Shown here: piece by piece, positions 25,226 to 35,900 of the stretch | Numbering within the stretch: position 1 is the first letter of the stretch | Layout: the number at the start of each line of letters is the position of its first letter | Source: CBDATA01 sp965215615 | GTDB lineage: Bacteria; Acidobacteriota; Vicinamibacteria; Marinacidobacterales; Marinacidobacteraceae | Direction: 5' to 3' | Length of the DNA: 64,000 nucleotides | Assembly (NCBI GenBank): GCA_965215615.1 | Contig: OZ244068.1 | Location: forward strand, 1,426,001 to 1,490,000 | The notes under the pieces: model-generated | The model's database searches: none | What the model was told of the DNA's origin: nothing | What the model saw: only the letters and a program-made list of their open reading frames with translations | Made by a program: the position numbers and the translations under genes

Positions 25226-26205
25226 CCGGCAACCTCCGCGCCCGTCGAAGTCAGTCCGATTCCTCCCATTTCCCGGAATTTCCGGTAGCGGGCCCGCCGC
25301 CTTTCCACCGGAGTCATCTTCTGGATCCGGCGGAGTGCGTCGTGGAGGTGTTCTCCGAGAAGCTCGGCAGCGCGGTCGTGATCGGCGTGCGCACCGCCGG
25401 GTGGTTCGGGGATGATCTCATCCACGAGCCCGTTCCGAAGATGCTCCGCGGCCGTGATCCGCATCCGTTCCGCGGCTTCCGCGGTGGCCGCCTGGGCGGT
25501 CTCCGGATTCTTCCAGAGGATCGCGGCGCAGCCTTCGGGCGAAATGACCGAATAGATGGCGTTTTCCATCATCAGGATGCGATCCCCGACCGCGATGCCG
25601 AGGGCCCCGCCGCTCCCCCCTTCCCCGATGATCGCGACCACGACCGGCACGCTCAGTCGAGCCATCTCCCTCAGGTTCACCGCGATGGCCTCCGCCTGTC
25701 CTCGTTCCTCCGCCTCGATTCCCGGGAAAGCGCCCGGAGTGTCCACCAGCGTGATCACCGGCCGCTGGAATTTTTCGGCGAGCCGCATCAGCCGAAGCGC
25801 CTTGCGGTATCCCTCGGGTCTCGCCATGCCGTAGTTGCGGTGGAGGCGGTCGGGGATGTCCCGCCCTTTCTGCTGCCCGATGACCATCACCGGCTGCCCG
25901 TGGAGCCAGGCCGCGCCGCCCACGATCGCCGGATCGTCGGCGAAACGCCGATCCCCGTGCATTTCGGTGAACCCGGTGAAGATGCGGTTCACATGATCCA
26001 GAAAATAGGGCCGTTCGGGGTGCCGCGCCACCTGGACCCGCTGCCATGGGGTGAGATCCGCATAGGCCCGTCGCCGACTCTCGAGCAGCTCCTTGCGAAG
26101 CGTGGCGATTTCTTTCTCCCGCCGGTCGGGATACCCCGTCAGCGCGTCGATCCGCCGGATCCACTGCTGAATTTCGATCTCGAAATCGAGGAACGCGGAC
26201 TGCAC
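25222..26205 (-). CDS. accA: Acetyl-CoA carboxylase carboxyltransferase subunit alpha
   Basis: AccA pairs with AccD to transfer carboxyl groups from biotin to acetyl-CoA, the first step of fatty acid synthesis. The 327-residue protein has the usual helical N-terminus (FLDFEIEIQQWIRRIDALTG), then FTEMHGDRRFADDPAIVGG, MVIGQQKGRD, LVDTPGAFPGIEAEERGQAE and GEGGSGGALGIAVGDRILMM. The start is GTG at 26205. It lies after dnaE, the same order as dnaE-accA in many proteobacteria. The stop overlaps the next gene (ATGA). accD is not in the window. Confidence 0.95.
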   Translation of the reverse strand: MQSAFLDFEIEIQQWIRRIDALTGYPDRREKEIATLRKELLESRRRAYADLTPWQRVQVARHPERPYFLDHVNRIFTGFTEMHGDRRFADDPAIVGGAAWLHGQPVMVIGQQKGRDIPDRLHRNYGMARPEGYRKALRLMRLAEKFQRPVITLVDTPGAFPGIEAEERGQAEAIAVNLREMARLSVPVVVAIIGEGGSGGALGIAVGDRILMMENAIYSVISPEGCAAILWKNPETAQAATAEAAERMRITAAEHLRNGLVDEIIPEPPGGAHADHDRAAELLGEHLHDALRRIQKMTPVERRRARYRKFREMGGIGLTSTGAEVAG

Positions 26206-26272
26206 GGCGCGGAGTCTAGTGGCCTGCGGGGAAACTCGGGGAAATCTCGAACGACGGCCCCGCTTCCTGAAA

Positions 26273-29200
26273 TCAGCCGGGAGCGCCGCCGAGCAATCCC
26301 CGAGGGGGTGTCCCGAAATTCTCTCCGGGGGTGGCCCCGTTCGGCATCCGGAGGTCGGTTTCCGTCTTCTCCTCTTCGGGAAGCAGACAGAACTCGGGAA
26401 GTGGAGATCCATCGAGACGGACGGCAGTCACCCCGAGCAACGCCGCCGCCTGAGTGGCGAAACGGCGGGTCGGGGCGATCGGGCTCGCCGTGCGAAGCAG
26501 GGTCACTTCTCCTTGCCGGTGGATCTCGATCGAGAGGGTGACCCGGCCGGTGTGACGCTTCAGCAGGGCTTCGAGAGCGGAGATCTGCGTTTCCGGATTC
26601 CCGACTACGAGAGTGATCTCCCGTGCGAGTTCGAGAGGGGCGGCCGCCGCCGAACGGATGATTTCCGCCTGAAGCTCCGGGGAGTCCGCGTCACGCGATC
26701 CGCTCCCGAGTCTGCCTTCGACGAGCGCCGGAAAACCTTCCGAGAGCTCGGGACAGTTCTCGAAGGTATCCGGGAAGACCACCACCGACAGTGCCCCCGT
26801 TTCGTCTTCGAGATCGAAATTCGCCATCCGGCGCTCGGTCCGGGTCTTTCGGATTTTCAGGTTCCGGACCACCCCCGCGAATTTTTTCTCCTGCGACTCT
26901 TCGAACGATTGCTTTCCGACCGGGCCGTCGGCGCGCCGTCCGAGCGCCCGGCGGTATTCCACTGCCGGGTGCCCGGTCCAGTAGAACCCGAACGCGCCAT
27001 GCTCCCGGTGAAGCCGTTCCATTTCGGTCCACTCCCCGATCTCCGGAAAGATGTCCCGGGATCTGGTGCCGAGCAGGGACTGAACCCCGGCCTCCTTTCG
27101 GCCGCGCGCCTGCTGCGCTTCCTCGAGGACACCGGGGGCCCCGGCCAGGATCCGCGAGCGCGGGTGCCCCACGAAATCGAGGGCTCCCGTGCTTGCGAGC
27201 GATTCGAGCATGACCCGGTTGAGAACGCCCGCCGGGGTTCGCGAAATCAGATCGCTCAGCGAGTCGAAAGGACCGCTCCGTCTCGCTTCCACGATCGCCT
27301 CCGCCGCCCCGAAGCCCACCTGCTTGATCGCGCCGAGGCCGTAGCGCACCGCCTCGCCCTCGACGGTCGCCCCCACATCGCTTTTCTGCACATCGGGCGG
27401 CAGGACCCGGATACCGCACTCCTCGGCCCGGCGGCGAAAGCGGTCGAGCCGGGCATCCCGGTCGGAGGATCGTTGTTCGGCGGTGAGCAGGGAGGCAAAG
27501 AAGTGCAGGGGGAAATGGGTTCTGAGCCAGCCGGCCACGTAGGCGACGAGGGCGTACCCCACCGCGTGGGAGCGATTGAATCCGTAGCCAGCGAACTTGG
27601 CGATCTGGTCGAAGGTCTCGATGGCCGCTTCCCGGGGGAGATCGCGGGCCACGGCTCCCTCCACGAAGCGCTGCTTTTGTTGCTCCATCACCTCCGGGTT
27701 TTTCTTGCCCATCGCCTTCCTGAGGATGTCCGCCTGGCCGAGCTCGTATCCGGCGATCTTCTGGGCAGCGAGCAGCACCTGCTCCTGATAGACGATGAGT
27801 CCCTGCGTTTCGGGGAAGAGGTCGCGCACCTTCCGGTGGAGGGCTGTCGAGAGCTTTCCGGTCTTTTTCGCCTTCACGAACGCGGCGGTGTTCCCGGATT
27901 CGAGCGGGCCCGGACGGAAAAGCGCGTTCATCGCCGCCAGATCGTCGAGGTTTTCCGGCCGATAACTGCGAAGCAGCTCCCGCATCCCCGAGCTCTCGAA
28001 CTGGAAGATGCCGTCGGTATCGGCTCGCGCGAAGAGTTCGAAGGTCGAAGGATCCGGAGGAACCTTTTCGAACCTGCCCTTCTCGATGGCTTCCACCGAC
28101 TCGCGCTGTTCTCCGGTGATGTCGAGTTTCGGATCTCCGAGAATCCGGTCGGCGCAGTCCTGGATGTGGGTCAGCGACCGGAGGCCCAGAAAATCCATCT
28201 TGAAAAGCCCCACCGCTTCGCAGTCCTGCATGTCGAACTGGGTACGGCGGCGGACCGTCTCCGGAGAAGCGGACTTGTTCCGCGGCTCGGCATCCTTGTA
28301 AAGAGGAAGGATTTCCTCCAGCGGCTCGGGCGCAATCACCACTCCCGCGGCGTGGGTGCCCACGCTGCGGGGCAGCCCCTCCAGCCGGGCGGCAATGCGG
28401 AAGAGCCGGGCGTTTTCCGGCTTGCGGCTCTCGGAAGCGAGCGCGGGCACTTCCCGGAGCGCCGTTTCGAGACTCGCGCCGGGAGGGATGAGCTTTGCGA
28501 GCCGGTCCACCTGGCGGGGCGGAAGCTCCAGCATCCTTCCGACATCCCGAACCACCAGCCGCGACTGCATGGTGCCGAGAGTCATGATCTGCGCGACCCG
28601 ATCCTCGCCGTATTTGTCCACCACGTAGTCGAGCACCTCGTCCCGCCGCATGTCACAAAAATCCACATCGATGTCGGGCGGACTGATGCGCGCCGGGTTC
28701 AGGAAACGCTCGAAGAGAAGCCCGTGCGCCAACGGATCGATCTCGGTGATTCCGAGGCAGTAGGCGATGAGGCTTCCGGCGGCCGAGCCGCGCCCCGGAC
28801 CCACCGGAATACGCCGTGCGCGGGCGAAGCGGATGAAGTCCTGGACGATGAGGAAGTAGGCCGAGTAGCCGGTCTTCCGGATGACTTCCAGTTCGAAAGC
28901 CAGTCGGTCCTCGTAGTCGCTCTTCCCTGGCCGTTGCCCGTGGCGCTCCGGTATCCGGAGGCGCTCTTCGAGGCCGCTGCGAGCCGCTTCCTCGAAGTGG
29001 GCGTCGAGCGTTTTCCCGCCGGGCACCGTGTAATCGGGCAGCAGGCTCTCCCCGGTCAGGATGTCGTAATCCTCGACCGCCTCCGCAATGGCGAGAGTGT
29101 TGCGAGCCGCGTCCGGAGTGTCCCGGAAGACTTCGGCCATCATCGCCGACGTCTTGAAGAAGAACTGATCGGAGCCGAAGCGAAGCCGACGGGGGTCGGA

Positions 29201-29908
29201 TTCCGGCCGGTTGGTGCTGATGCAAAGACGCAGATCGTGGGCCTCGGCATCTCCGGGCTCCGCATAGTGGGAATCGTTGGTACCCACGAGCGGAATTCCG
29301 GTCTTGCGATGGATGTCGAGGATGCCCTCTCCGATCCGGTGCTCGGTGGAAGAAAGCCCCGGATCGCAACCCTCCGTGTCGTGGTTCATCATCTCCAGAA
29401 AGTAGTTGTCCTTTCCGAAGATTTCGCGATATCGCCCGGCGATCCCGACTGGATCTACTTCTCCGAGAATCCCCCGCGGCACCGCCCCCTTCGGGCACGC
29501 GGAAAGCGCGATCAGACCCTCGTGGTGCTTTTCGAGCAACCGGAAATCCACCCTCGGCTTGAAGTAATACCCCTCGTGGTGGGCGATGGAACTCAACCGC
29601 ATGAGATTCCGGAATCCCGTCCGGTTTCGGGCCAGCAGGACGAGATGCTCGTTTTCGGAATCGCGGTTCCGGTCCTCGATGTTCCCCGGCGCCACATACG
29701 CCTCGCATCCCAGAATGGGCCGGATGCCGGCCTCCCGGGCGGCGCGGTGGAATTTCAGCGCTCCGAACAGGTTGCCGTGATCGGTGATCGCGAGCGCGGG
29801 CATCCCGTCGCTCTTCGCGATCCGGGTGATTTCCCCGAGACGGCTCATCCCGTCGAGGAGCGAATACTCGGAATGCGTGTGGAGATGGACGAAAGGGTGT
29901 CCCGCCAC
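26273..29908 (-). CDS. dnaE: DNA polymerase III subunit alpha
   Basis: Replicative polymerase, about 1211 residues. An N-terminal PHP domain (PFVHLHTHSEYSLLDGMSRL) leads to the C-family polymerase core with the catalytic Asp motif PDIDVDFCD near residue 412, then GRGSAAGSLIAYCLG and YQEQVLLAAQKIAGYELGQA. A helix-hairpin-helix region and an OB-fold (KIRKTRTERRMANFDLEDET) follow. The GTG at 29908 places the PHP motif at the usual distance from the N-terminus. The frame also stays open to 29962, but that part overlaps the guaA end. It lies 10 bp after guaA. Confidence 0.96.
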   Translation of the reverse strand: MAGHPFVHLHTHSEYSLLDGMSRLGEITRIAKSDGMPALAITDHGNLFGALKFHRAAREAGIRPILGCEAYVAPGNIEDRNRDSENEHLVLLARNRTGFRNLMRLSSIAHHEGYYFKPRVDFRLLEKHHEGLIALSACPKGAVPRGILGEVDPVGIAGRYREIFGKDNYFLEMMNHDTEGCDPGLSSTEHRIGEGILDIHRKTGIPLVGTNDSHYAEPGDAEAHDLRLCISTNRPESDPRRLRFGSDQFFFKTSAMMAEVFRDTPDAARNTLAIAEAVEDYDILTGESLLPDYTVPGGKTLDAHFEEAARSGLEERLRIPERHGQRPGKSDYEDRLAFELEVIRKTGYSAYFLIVQDFIRFARARRIPVGPGRGSAAGSLIAYCLGITEIDPLAHGLLFERFLNPARISPPDIDVDFCDMRRDEVLDYVVDKYGEDRVAQIMTLGTMQSRLVVRDVGRMLELPPRQVDRLAKLIPPGASLETALREVPALASESRKPENARLFRIAARLEGLPRSVGTHAAGVVIAPEPLEEILPLYKDAEPRNKSASPETVRRRTQFDMQDCEAVGLFKMDFLGLRSLTHIQDCADRILGDPKLDITGEQRESVEAIEKGRFEKVPPDPSTFELFARADTDGIFQFESSGMRELLRSYRPENLDDLAAMNALFRPGPLESGNTAAFVKAKKTGKLSTALHRKVRDLFPETQGLIVYQEQVLLAAQKIAGYELGQADILRKAMGKKNPEVMEQQKQRFVEGAVARDLPREAAIETFDQIAKFAGYGFNRSHAVGYALVAYVAGWLRTHFPLHFFASLLTAEQRSSDRDARLDRFRRRAEECGIRVLPPDVQKSDVGATVEGEAVRYGLGAIKQVGFGAAEAIVEARRSGPFDSLSDLISRTPAGVLNRVMLESLASTGALDFVGHPRSRILAGAPGVLEEAQQARGRKEAGVQSLLGTRSRDIFPEIGEWTEMERLHREHGAFGFYWTGHPAVEYRRALGRRADGPVGKQSFEESQEKKFAGVVRNLKIRKTRTERRMANFDLEDETGALSVVVFPDTFENCPELSEGFPALVEGRLGSGSRDADSPELQAEIIRSAAAAPLELAREITLVVGNPETQISALEALLKRHTGRVTLSIEIHRQGEVTLLRTASPIAPTRRFATQAAALLGVTAVRLDGSPLPEFCLLPEEEKTETDLRMPNGATPGENFGTPPRGLLGGAPG

Positions 29909-29918
29909 GGTCAGGCTC

Positions 29919-31454
29919 TTACTCCCACTCGATGGTGCCGGGCGGCTTGGAGGTGATGTCATAGACCACCCGGTTCACCCCCCGAACCTCTCCGGTGATC
30001 CGGCTCGAGATGCGGCGGAGCACCTCGGCGGGCAGAGCGGCCCAGTCGGCCGTCATGCCGTCGCGGCTTTCGACCGCCCGCACCGCGACGACCCGCTCGT
30101 AGGTCCGGGCATCTCCCATGACCCCCACGGCCCGGAGCGGCAGGAGGATCGCGAAGGTCTGCCAGATCCGGTCATGGAGGCCGCTCTCCCGGATCTCCTC
30201 CCGAACGATGGCATCCGCCTCGCGAAGCGTTTCGAGTCCCTTCGGTTCGATTTCGCCGAGCATCCGCACCGCAAGGCCGGGGCCCGGAAAGGGGTGGCGG
30301 TCGAGGAGCGCGGCGGGAACCCCCAGTTCGCGGCCCAGTTCCCGGACTTCGTCCTTGAAGAGTTCGCGCAAGGGCTCGATGAGATCGAGTCGCATGGTTT
30401 CGGGAAGGCCCCCCACGTTGTGATGGCTCTTGATCACCGCGGAAGGGCCCTTCACCGAAACGCTCTCGATCACATCCGGGTAGAGCGTTCCCTGCGCGAG
30501 ATGCCGCACTCCCGGGATGTTCTCGGTGGCATCCTCGAAAACACGGATGAACTCTTCACCGATCACCTTTCGCTTCGCTTCCGGATCGGTCACCCCGGCG
30601 AGGCGATGAAGAAACCGCTCCCGGGCATCCACCACCCGGAGCGGGATGCCGAGCGCGTCCTCGAAGGCCTCCCGCACGGTTGCCGCTTCGTCCTTCCGCA
30701 AAAGGCCGTTGTCCACGAATACGCAGTGGAGCCGGGATCCGATCGCGCGATGGACCAGCACGGCGGTCACCGTGGAATCCACTCCGCCGGAAGCGCCGCA
30801 AACCACCTGATCTTCGCCGGCCAGCTTCCGGATGCGGAGAACCGCCTGTTCTCCATAGGTTGCGGGGCTCCAATCCGTTTCGGCACCGCAGATTTCGACC
30901 GCGAAATTCCGAAGAATCCGGATCCCCTGTTCGGTGTGCGCCACCTCGGGATGGAACTGGATCGCGTAGATATCCCGATCCCGGTTTTCGAACCCGGCAA
31001 CCCGCGCCGCTTCGGTGCCTCCGAGAGGTCGAAAACCGGAAGGCAGCGACTCGACCACGTCTCCGTGGCTCGCCCAGGCGCGTACTTCCTCCGGAAGGCC
31101 GTCCAGCAGACGGCTGTCTCCCGTCCGTTCGAATCGGGCGTGGCCGTAGGAGCGGCGCTCGGCGGGCCGCACCTCGCCTCCGAGATCGCGGGCCAGCAGT
31201 TGCATGCCGTAACAGATCCCGAGCACCGGGACCGGGGACGGCAGGAGGCCCTCCGGCATGGCCGGGGCATCCGGGGCGAAAACACTCTCCGGGCCGCCCG
31301 ACAGCACGATGCCGCGCGGGTCGCGCTCCCGGATCGCCTCGAAACTCGCCGAACACGGGAGGATCTCGGAATACACGCCCAGTTCGCGAAGCCGCCGAGC
31401 GATGAGCTGGGTGTATTGAGAGCCGAAATCGAGAACCAGGATTTCGGGACGCAT
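29919..31454 (-). CDS. guaA: GMP synthase (glutamine-hydrolysing)
   Basis: Converts XMP to GMP. The 511-residue protein starts with a class I glutamine amidotransferase domain (ILVLDFGSQYTQLIARRLRE, nucleophile in GICYGMQLLA, FHPEVAHTEQG). The ATP-pyrophosphatase domain has the P-loop CGASGGVDSTVTAVL, and the dimerisation domain ends in the invariant KPPGTIEWE. The ATG at 31454 is preceded by GGAG at a good distance; an ATG seven codons upstream is possible. dnaE follows closely. Confidence 0.97.
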   Translation of the reverse strand: MRPEILVLDFGSQYTQLIARRLRELGVYSEILPCSASFEAIRERDPRGIVLSGGPESVFAPDAPAMPEGLLPSPVPVLGICYGMQLLARDLGGEVRPAERRSYGHARFERTGDSRLLDGLPEEVRAWASHGDVVESLPSGFRPLGGTEAARVAGFENRDRDIYAIQFHPEVAHTEQGIRILRNFAVEICGAETDWSPATYGEQAVLRIRKLAGEDQVVCGASGGVDSTVTAVLVHRAIGSRLHCVFVDNGLLRKDEAATVREAFEDALGIPLRVVDARERFLHRLAGVTDPEAKRKVIGEEFIRVFEDATENIPGVRHLAQGTLYPDVIESVSVKGPSAVIKSHHNVGGLPETMRLDLIEPLRELFKDEVRELGRELGVPAALLDRHPFPGPGLAVRMLGEIEPKGLETLREADAIVREEIRESGLHDRIWQTFAILLPLRAVGVMGDARTYERVVAVRAVESRDGMTADWAALPAEVLRRISSRITGEVRGVNRVVYDITSKPPGTIEWE

Positions 31455-31521
31455 CCGCTCTCCGCTGCTCCTCATCGAATCGGATGCGGGGAGGACGAAG
31501 CCGGCATGGAAGCGGGGGAGT

Positions 31522-32940
31522 CTATCGGGGTTCCGGCGGGTTTCCGGTTTTTTCCGTCGGCTCTCGATCGCTCTCTTCGGAGGCCGCTTCTTCCCCTGCC
31601 GCAGCGCTTGGTCCGAGCACGGCGAGCCTGCCGTCCCGGAGGCCGAGATACAGCCGCCGGCGCTTCCAGTCGCCCATCCCCGGAGCTTCTCCCGATTCTT
31701 CTCCCGATTCTTCTCCCGCTCCGCGTGCGATGCCGACGATTTCCGCCTCCATGTCCTGCCCTCCCCCGCCAGCGAGGCCGGTCCGGGGGTCGAATTCCAG
31801 CACCAGACCGTCCCGGGTGGTAACCAGAACCCGATCCCCGATTCCGAGCGGCGGGCCTGCCGGACGACCGGGAAGCGCGGCGCGCCAACGCTCCGATCCA
31901 CCCCGCAACTCGAATGCGTAAAGGGTGTTGGCCTCGGTCGCAGCGAACAGGAACCGCTCGCCGGCGTGCGGTGGGTGACGGAAGGCCTCCGACAGCAGCC
32001 AACTCCAGGCGATCTTTCCATCCGAAAGATGGAGCGCGCTCAGTCTCCCTTCGAGGCTCCCCACGAAAAGCACCTCCCGCTCCGGAACGAAGAGCACGCT
32101 CGCTCCGATCTCTCCCACCCCGGATTCGCGCCAGATTTCCCGGAACCCGGCACTTCCGGCTACCCCGAGGAGAATGCCTTCCTGTCCCATCGTCACCGCG
32201 ACCAGCGAACCTTCCGCTTCCTCCTCGCGAGGCGCGACGACGAGGGTGCCGATCCTCTCCCCCGGAAGGGAGACTTGAAACACCGGTTCGCCGGTCGTGA
32301 TCCGGTATCCGGCGAGGGTTCCTGGCCCGGCCGTCAGCAGGAGTTCGGGAGTTCGCCCGACAGCATGGAAAGACGAGGCGGAAGCGAGATGCCGTTCTCC
32401 GGTTTCGACTCCGTCGAGAAAGCTCCGGCTGCTGAGGCGTCCCGTTTCGTCGAGCAGAAAGAGCCGGGTCCGGTCTTCTCCTTCCCAGCCGAGAAAACGG
32501 GTGGCGACCTCGTTCCCGATTCCCCAAAGCGACGTGGCACCCTGGTCGGCGTACGCGGAGACTCGCCCCGACCGGGTGCGGAGCACGAGGCCGTCCGTGT
32601 TGACGAGCGCCTGGACGACCGGATCGCGGAAGGCGACGGTTGGCTCGGCAAACTCCGAAACCGGCAGGATTCCGATCGGTGCCGGCAGCGGTGCCGCAAT
32701 CCGCGCTTCCCCGTCTTCGGTTTCGCCGTCTTCGGGTTGGGCCGCGACTTCTTCCCCGGTCGGGGTCTGCTCTGTCGGGGTCTGCTCTGTCGGGGTCTGC
32801 TCTGTCGAAGGTTGCTCTTCCGGGGGCGGTTGGCCCGGCAGAATCCTCGCACCCAGCAGAAAGGAAAGGCTCGCAGCGCCGAGGATGCGGCGGATGGGAA
32901 CGCGAGGCAAGGGCCGGTACTGTACCGGGTGCAGTGGCAT
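31522..32940 (-). CDS. Exported PQQ/BamB-like beta-propeller protein
   Basis: About 472 residues with a signal or anchor segment (ILGAASLSFLLGARILPGQ), then a Pro/Thr/Glu-rich linker containing three copies of TEQTP encoded by an 18-bp tandem repeat. The rest has WD/PQQ-like blades (VLRTRSGRVSAYADQGATSL, FVGSLEGRLSALHLSDGKIA, FAATEANTLYAFELRGGSER, VTTRDGLVLEFDPRTG). It resembles BamB or similar outer-membrane assembly or scaffold proteins, but no specific function can be assigned. The ATG at 32940 is preceded by AGGGA. That codon overlaps the start of the divergent kinase, so a TTG further in is an alternative. Confidence 0.65.
   Translation of the reverse strand: MPLHPVQYRPLPRVPIRRILGAASLSFLLGARILPGQPPPEEQPSTEQTPTEQTPTEQTPTGEEVAAQPEDGETEDGEARIAAPLPAPIGILPVSEFAEPTVAFRDPVVQALVNTDGLVLRTRSGRVSAYADQGATSLWGIGNEVATRFLGWEGEDRTRLFLLDETGRLSSRSFLDGVETGERHLASASSFHAVGRTPELLLTAGPGTLAGYRITTGEPVFQVSLPGERIGTLVVAPREEEAEGSLVAVTMGQEGILLGVAGSAGFREIWRESGVGEIGASVLFVPEREVLFVGSLEGRLSALHLSDGKIAWSWLLSEAFRHPPHAGERFLFAATEANTLYAFELRGGSERWRAALPGRPAGPPLGIGDRVLVTTRDGLVLEFDPRTGLAGGGGQDMEAEIVGIARGAGEESGEESGEAPGMGDWKRRRLYLGLRDGRLAVLGPSAAAGEEAASEESDREPTEKTGNPPEPR
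32760..32815. repeat. 18-bp tandem repeat (about three copies) coding a TEQTP-rich linker
   Basis: On the plus strand GGGGTCTGCTCTGTC recurs in three nearly identical 18-bp units. In the minus-strand gene this encodes TEQTP repeats between the signal segment and the propeller. Copy number could vary between strains by slippage. Confidence 0.7.
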
Positions 32941-35900
32941 TCCCTGTCCGCTCCGGCCCTTTCTTCTGCGCCCTCGGACTCCTTTTCCATGTCGTCGCTC
33001 TCGTCGAGGTCGAAAGCCGGTTTCGTTCGCTTCCGCTGCCCGCATACCTGTTTGCGGGAGGGCTCGCGCTTCTCGCCATCCCCCTGCTGATCCTTCGGAG
33101 GCACACGCTCACCCGGCGCGACCTGCTGCTTTCCGGCACCCTGCTCCTCGCGTCCCTTTTGGCGCTCGCGCCGCGACTTTTTCTCGAACGCCCGCCGGCC
33201 GGAGAATCCGCCGGGGCGATGCGCGCCGCCGACCGGGTGGATCTCTGGCTCGACGATCTGACGCGCCAGATCGGGGACGGTGCCTATCTGATCGCGCGGA
33301 CATCAGCGGTGACCCGGGCGGTGGAAGGCTCGGATGCGGCGGATTACCGCGAGCAGGCGTTCGCCGCGCTTGCGAACTGGCCGCTCCCGCAAACGGGAAT
33401 CGGCCAGAGTTCGACGACTCTCTACGACCGCGGCCTTTCCCCGGTCGCCTGGTCAGGCAGGAATCCGGGCATCGCTCCGGCTCTTCAAGACATGTTTCCG
33501 GAGGGGATTCGGGCCGAAGATTGCCCCGAGCCCTACTACCCGTTGTTCTTCTACAGCGAAGAAGGCCGCCGGGGCGCGCTCGTCGCCGCCGAATGCCTGA
33601 AAAGCGGGCTCGGCCTCGTCACCGTGGAAGCTCCGATGAGCGAAGCGCCGGCCCCCGCATTCGGCGATCCACCCCGGTCGGCGCTCCGCATTGCCGGAAA
33701 GCGCGGCATGACCGTCCAGTTTCTCCGGGGAGCCGAAGATCCATCTCCTCTCGCGGCCTTGTTCGAAGCGCGCGGAGATCGCTTCCGCGAAGGCTCCGCG
33801 GCACCCTTCGAGTATTTCTTTGCCCTAAGGGCGTATGACGGCCAGCTTCTGGGAGTGGCCAATACGCTGATCGCGCCCCCCCGGGTCCGGGACGAGGAGC
33901 GAAGAGCCGATGCCCAGCTCTTCGCCGCCTCGGCGCTTCTCCTCGGGGCGGCCGGTGCCGTCATGTTCTTGTGGAATACCACACTGACAGGCGGCTGGAC
34001 AGCCATCTTCCTGTTGCTTTTCAGCGGCGGATCGCTGCTTGGCGCCCTGGCGGGCCGGTTTCCGGGAGGAGAGATGCTCTCACCCGGAACCAGCGTGTTA
34101 CCGGAAATTCCCGGCATCCCGGATTCGCCGGCCGGGGCACTTCTGACTGCGTTCGCGGCGATGGCTGCCGTGCGCATGATCCAGATTCGGGGGCCTCGCG
34201 GAGCTTCCCGCCCTCGCAGCCACCTTTCCCGCATCCTGAGCGGAGCCGGGGCCGGCGGATTCGCGCTCACCGCGGCCCTCCTGCTCCAGAGCGCCGCAAC
34301 GGGGGGAGCGTTTTCGGTCATGCCCCGCTGGCAGGTGGGAACCGGGATCGCCGAGATCGGGAGCTGGATCGCCCTTGCCCTGACGCTCGCGGCCCTCGCT
34401 CTTGCCTCCCTGCTCGCCCATCGACGGGGACTCGGGGCGGAAATCGCGGGCTTTTTCGTGATCCTGTCCGGAGGGCTCCTGTTCCCGGAAACGGTGGTGG
34501 CCGGAGCGGCGATGCTGTTCCTCGGCGTTCTGGTCGTCCGGCGAACCTATCGAGGGCGTCTGTGGCTTCGCCAGATGCGGACGCCTCTCGGCCGGAAAGA
34601 GCCAGGGCTCGCCTTCGTCCTGGCCCTGAGTCTTTTCGCCATTCCGCAGCTCCTCCTGTTACCGGCGATGGGATGGTTCGAAGAAGAGAGCCGCCGCACC
34701 TATGCCGAAGCGGAAGCGCTCGCCCAGATCGCCCACCATCGCTTTCTCGCATGCTACGCAGCGATCGAAGCGGCGGAAGAGATATCCGGTGCCGGGCTTG
34801 GCGCGGTGCGCTCCGATACTGCCTGGCGGCTTTGGCGGAGCGCCGGGCTGCCCCGACTGCGCCTCGCCAGCTCGCTCGCCGTCGAGGATCCGGCCCGGAC
34901 ATCCCGGTTCACGGTGGGCCTGCCTCGCGAGACGGCCGAGGCGGATGCCTCGGGTTTTGCCGGGATCGAAGAAGAGGGAATCTTTCGCGATTGTCTGGCC
35001 GCACGCGGAGAAACCGTCCGGATCGGCGGGCCGCTCGCGGGTGAAGGACGTTTCCGGCTCACGGTGTCAACGGATATCCGGGATGTCCCCCTCGCTTCCC
35101 GGTCAGGAGGGATTCCGGATCATTTCCTCCTTCAGGGCAGTGCAGCACCACCGACCTTCGAGGGGCGGGATCTTCGCATCGATCCGGCCGAAGCGCTCGG
35201 AGAAGACGACCGTCGGGAGTGGGTTGTCCACTTCGGCGGGCAGCCCTATCGGATTTCGTGGTTGCGCACCCGTCCGTTCGATCTCCTCCCAGTCGCCATC
35301 GGCTGGTTGTTCCTCGCCGCGCTTCTCGCTCTGGTTCCGGCTCTCGCCGTCCGCGTTCGCCTGCTCATCCCCGGAGCGCGATCCCCCCGCCCGCGACGGA
35401 GCTTCCGCATGCAGCTCACCGAGGCTTTCGGTGCCGCCGTTCTGATCGCGGTTCTCGGCCTCTCGATTTTTGGAGCCAGAAGCATGGAACTGGTTCTCGA
35501 TGGGGCGAGTCATCAGGAAGCCTCCCGCCTCGCCCGTATCGCGGAGCGGGTCGCCCGCGAAGGCGGAGCCCTCGTTCCCGGACTCCCGCGAGACGAACTG
35601 GAAAGACGACTGGCGCGGGCCGCGGATCAGTTGGACGCGGATCTCGCGCTCTACGAAAGAGGCCGCCTTCGCGGCGCGAGCCGGCCGGCGCTCGAACTGG
35701 CGGGATTCCTGCCCCCCCATCCGGGGGTCGGAGCGATGCTTGCGGAAGACGCGGTGCTCGCCGACCCGGTTCTCGATGTTCTCGAAATCGGATCGTTTCG
35801 CTACCGGATCGCCTGGGTCCGTCTCGATGCGTCGGAGCGTTTCCTCGCCGTACCGCTTCCGACGATCCAGGCTCTCAGTCGCTCCGGAACCCGGGAGCTC

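Noticed and set aside
26219..29956. A 1245-codon open frame on the plus strand
   Set aside because: It is the antisense shadow of dnaE; no domain is recognisable and composition follows the GC-rich third position of the real gene.
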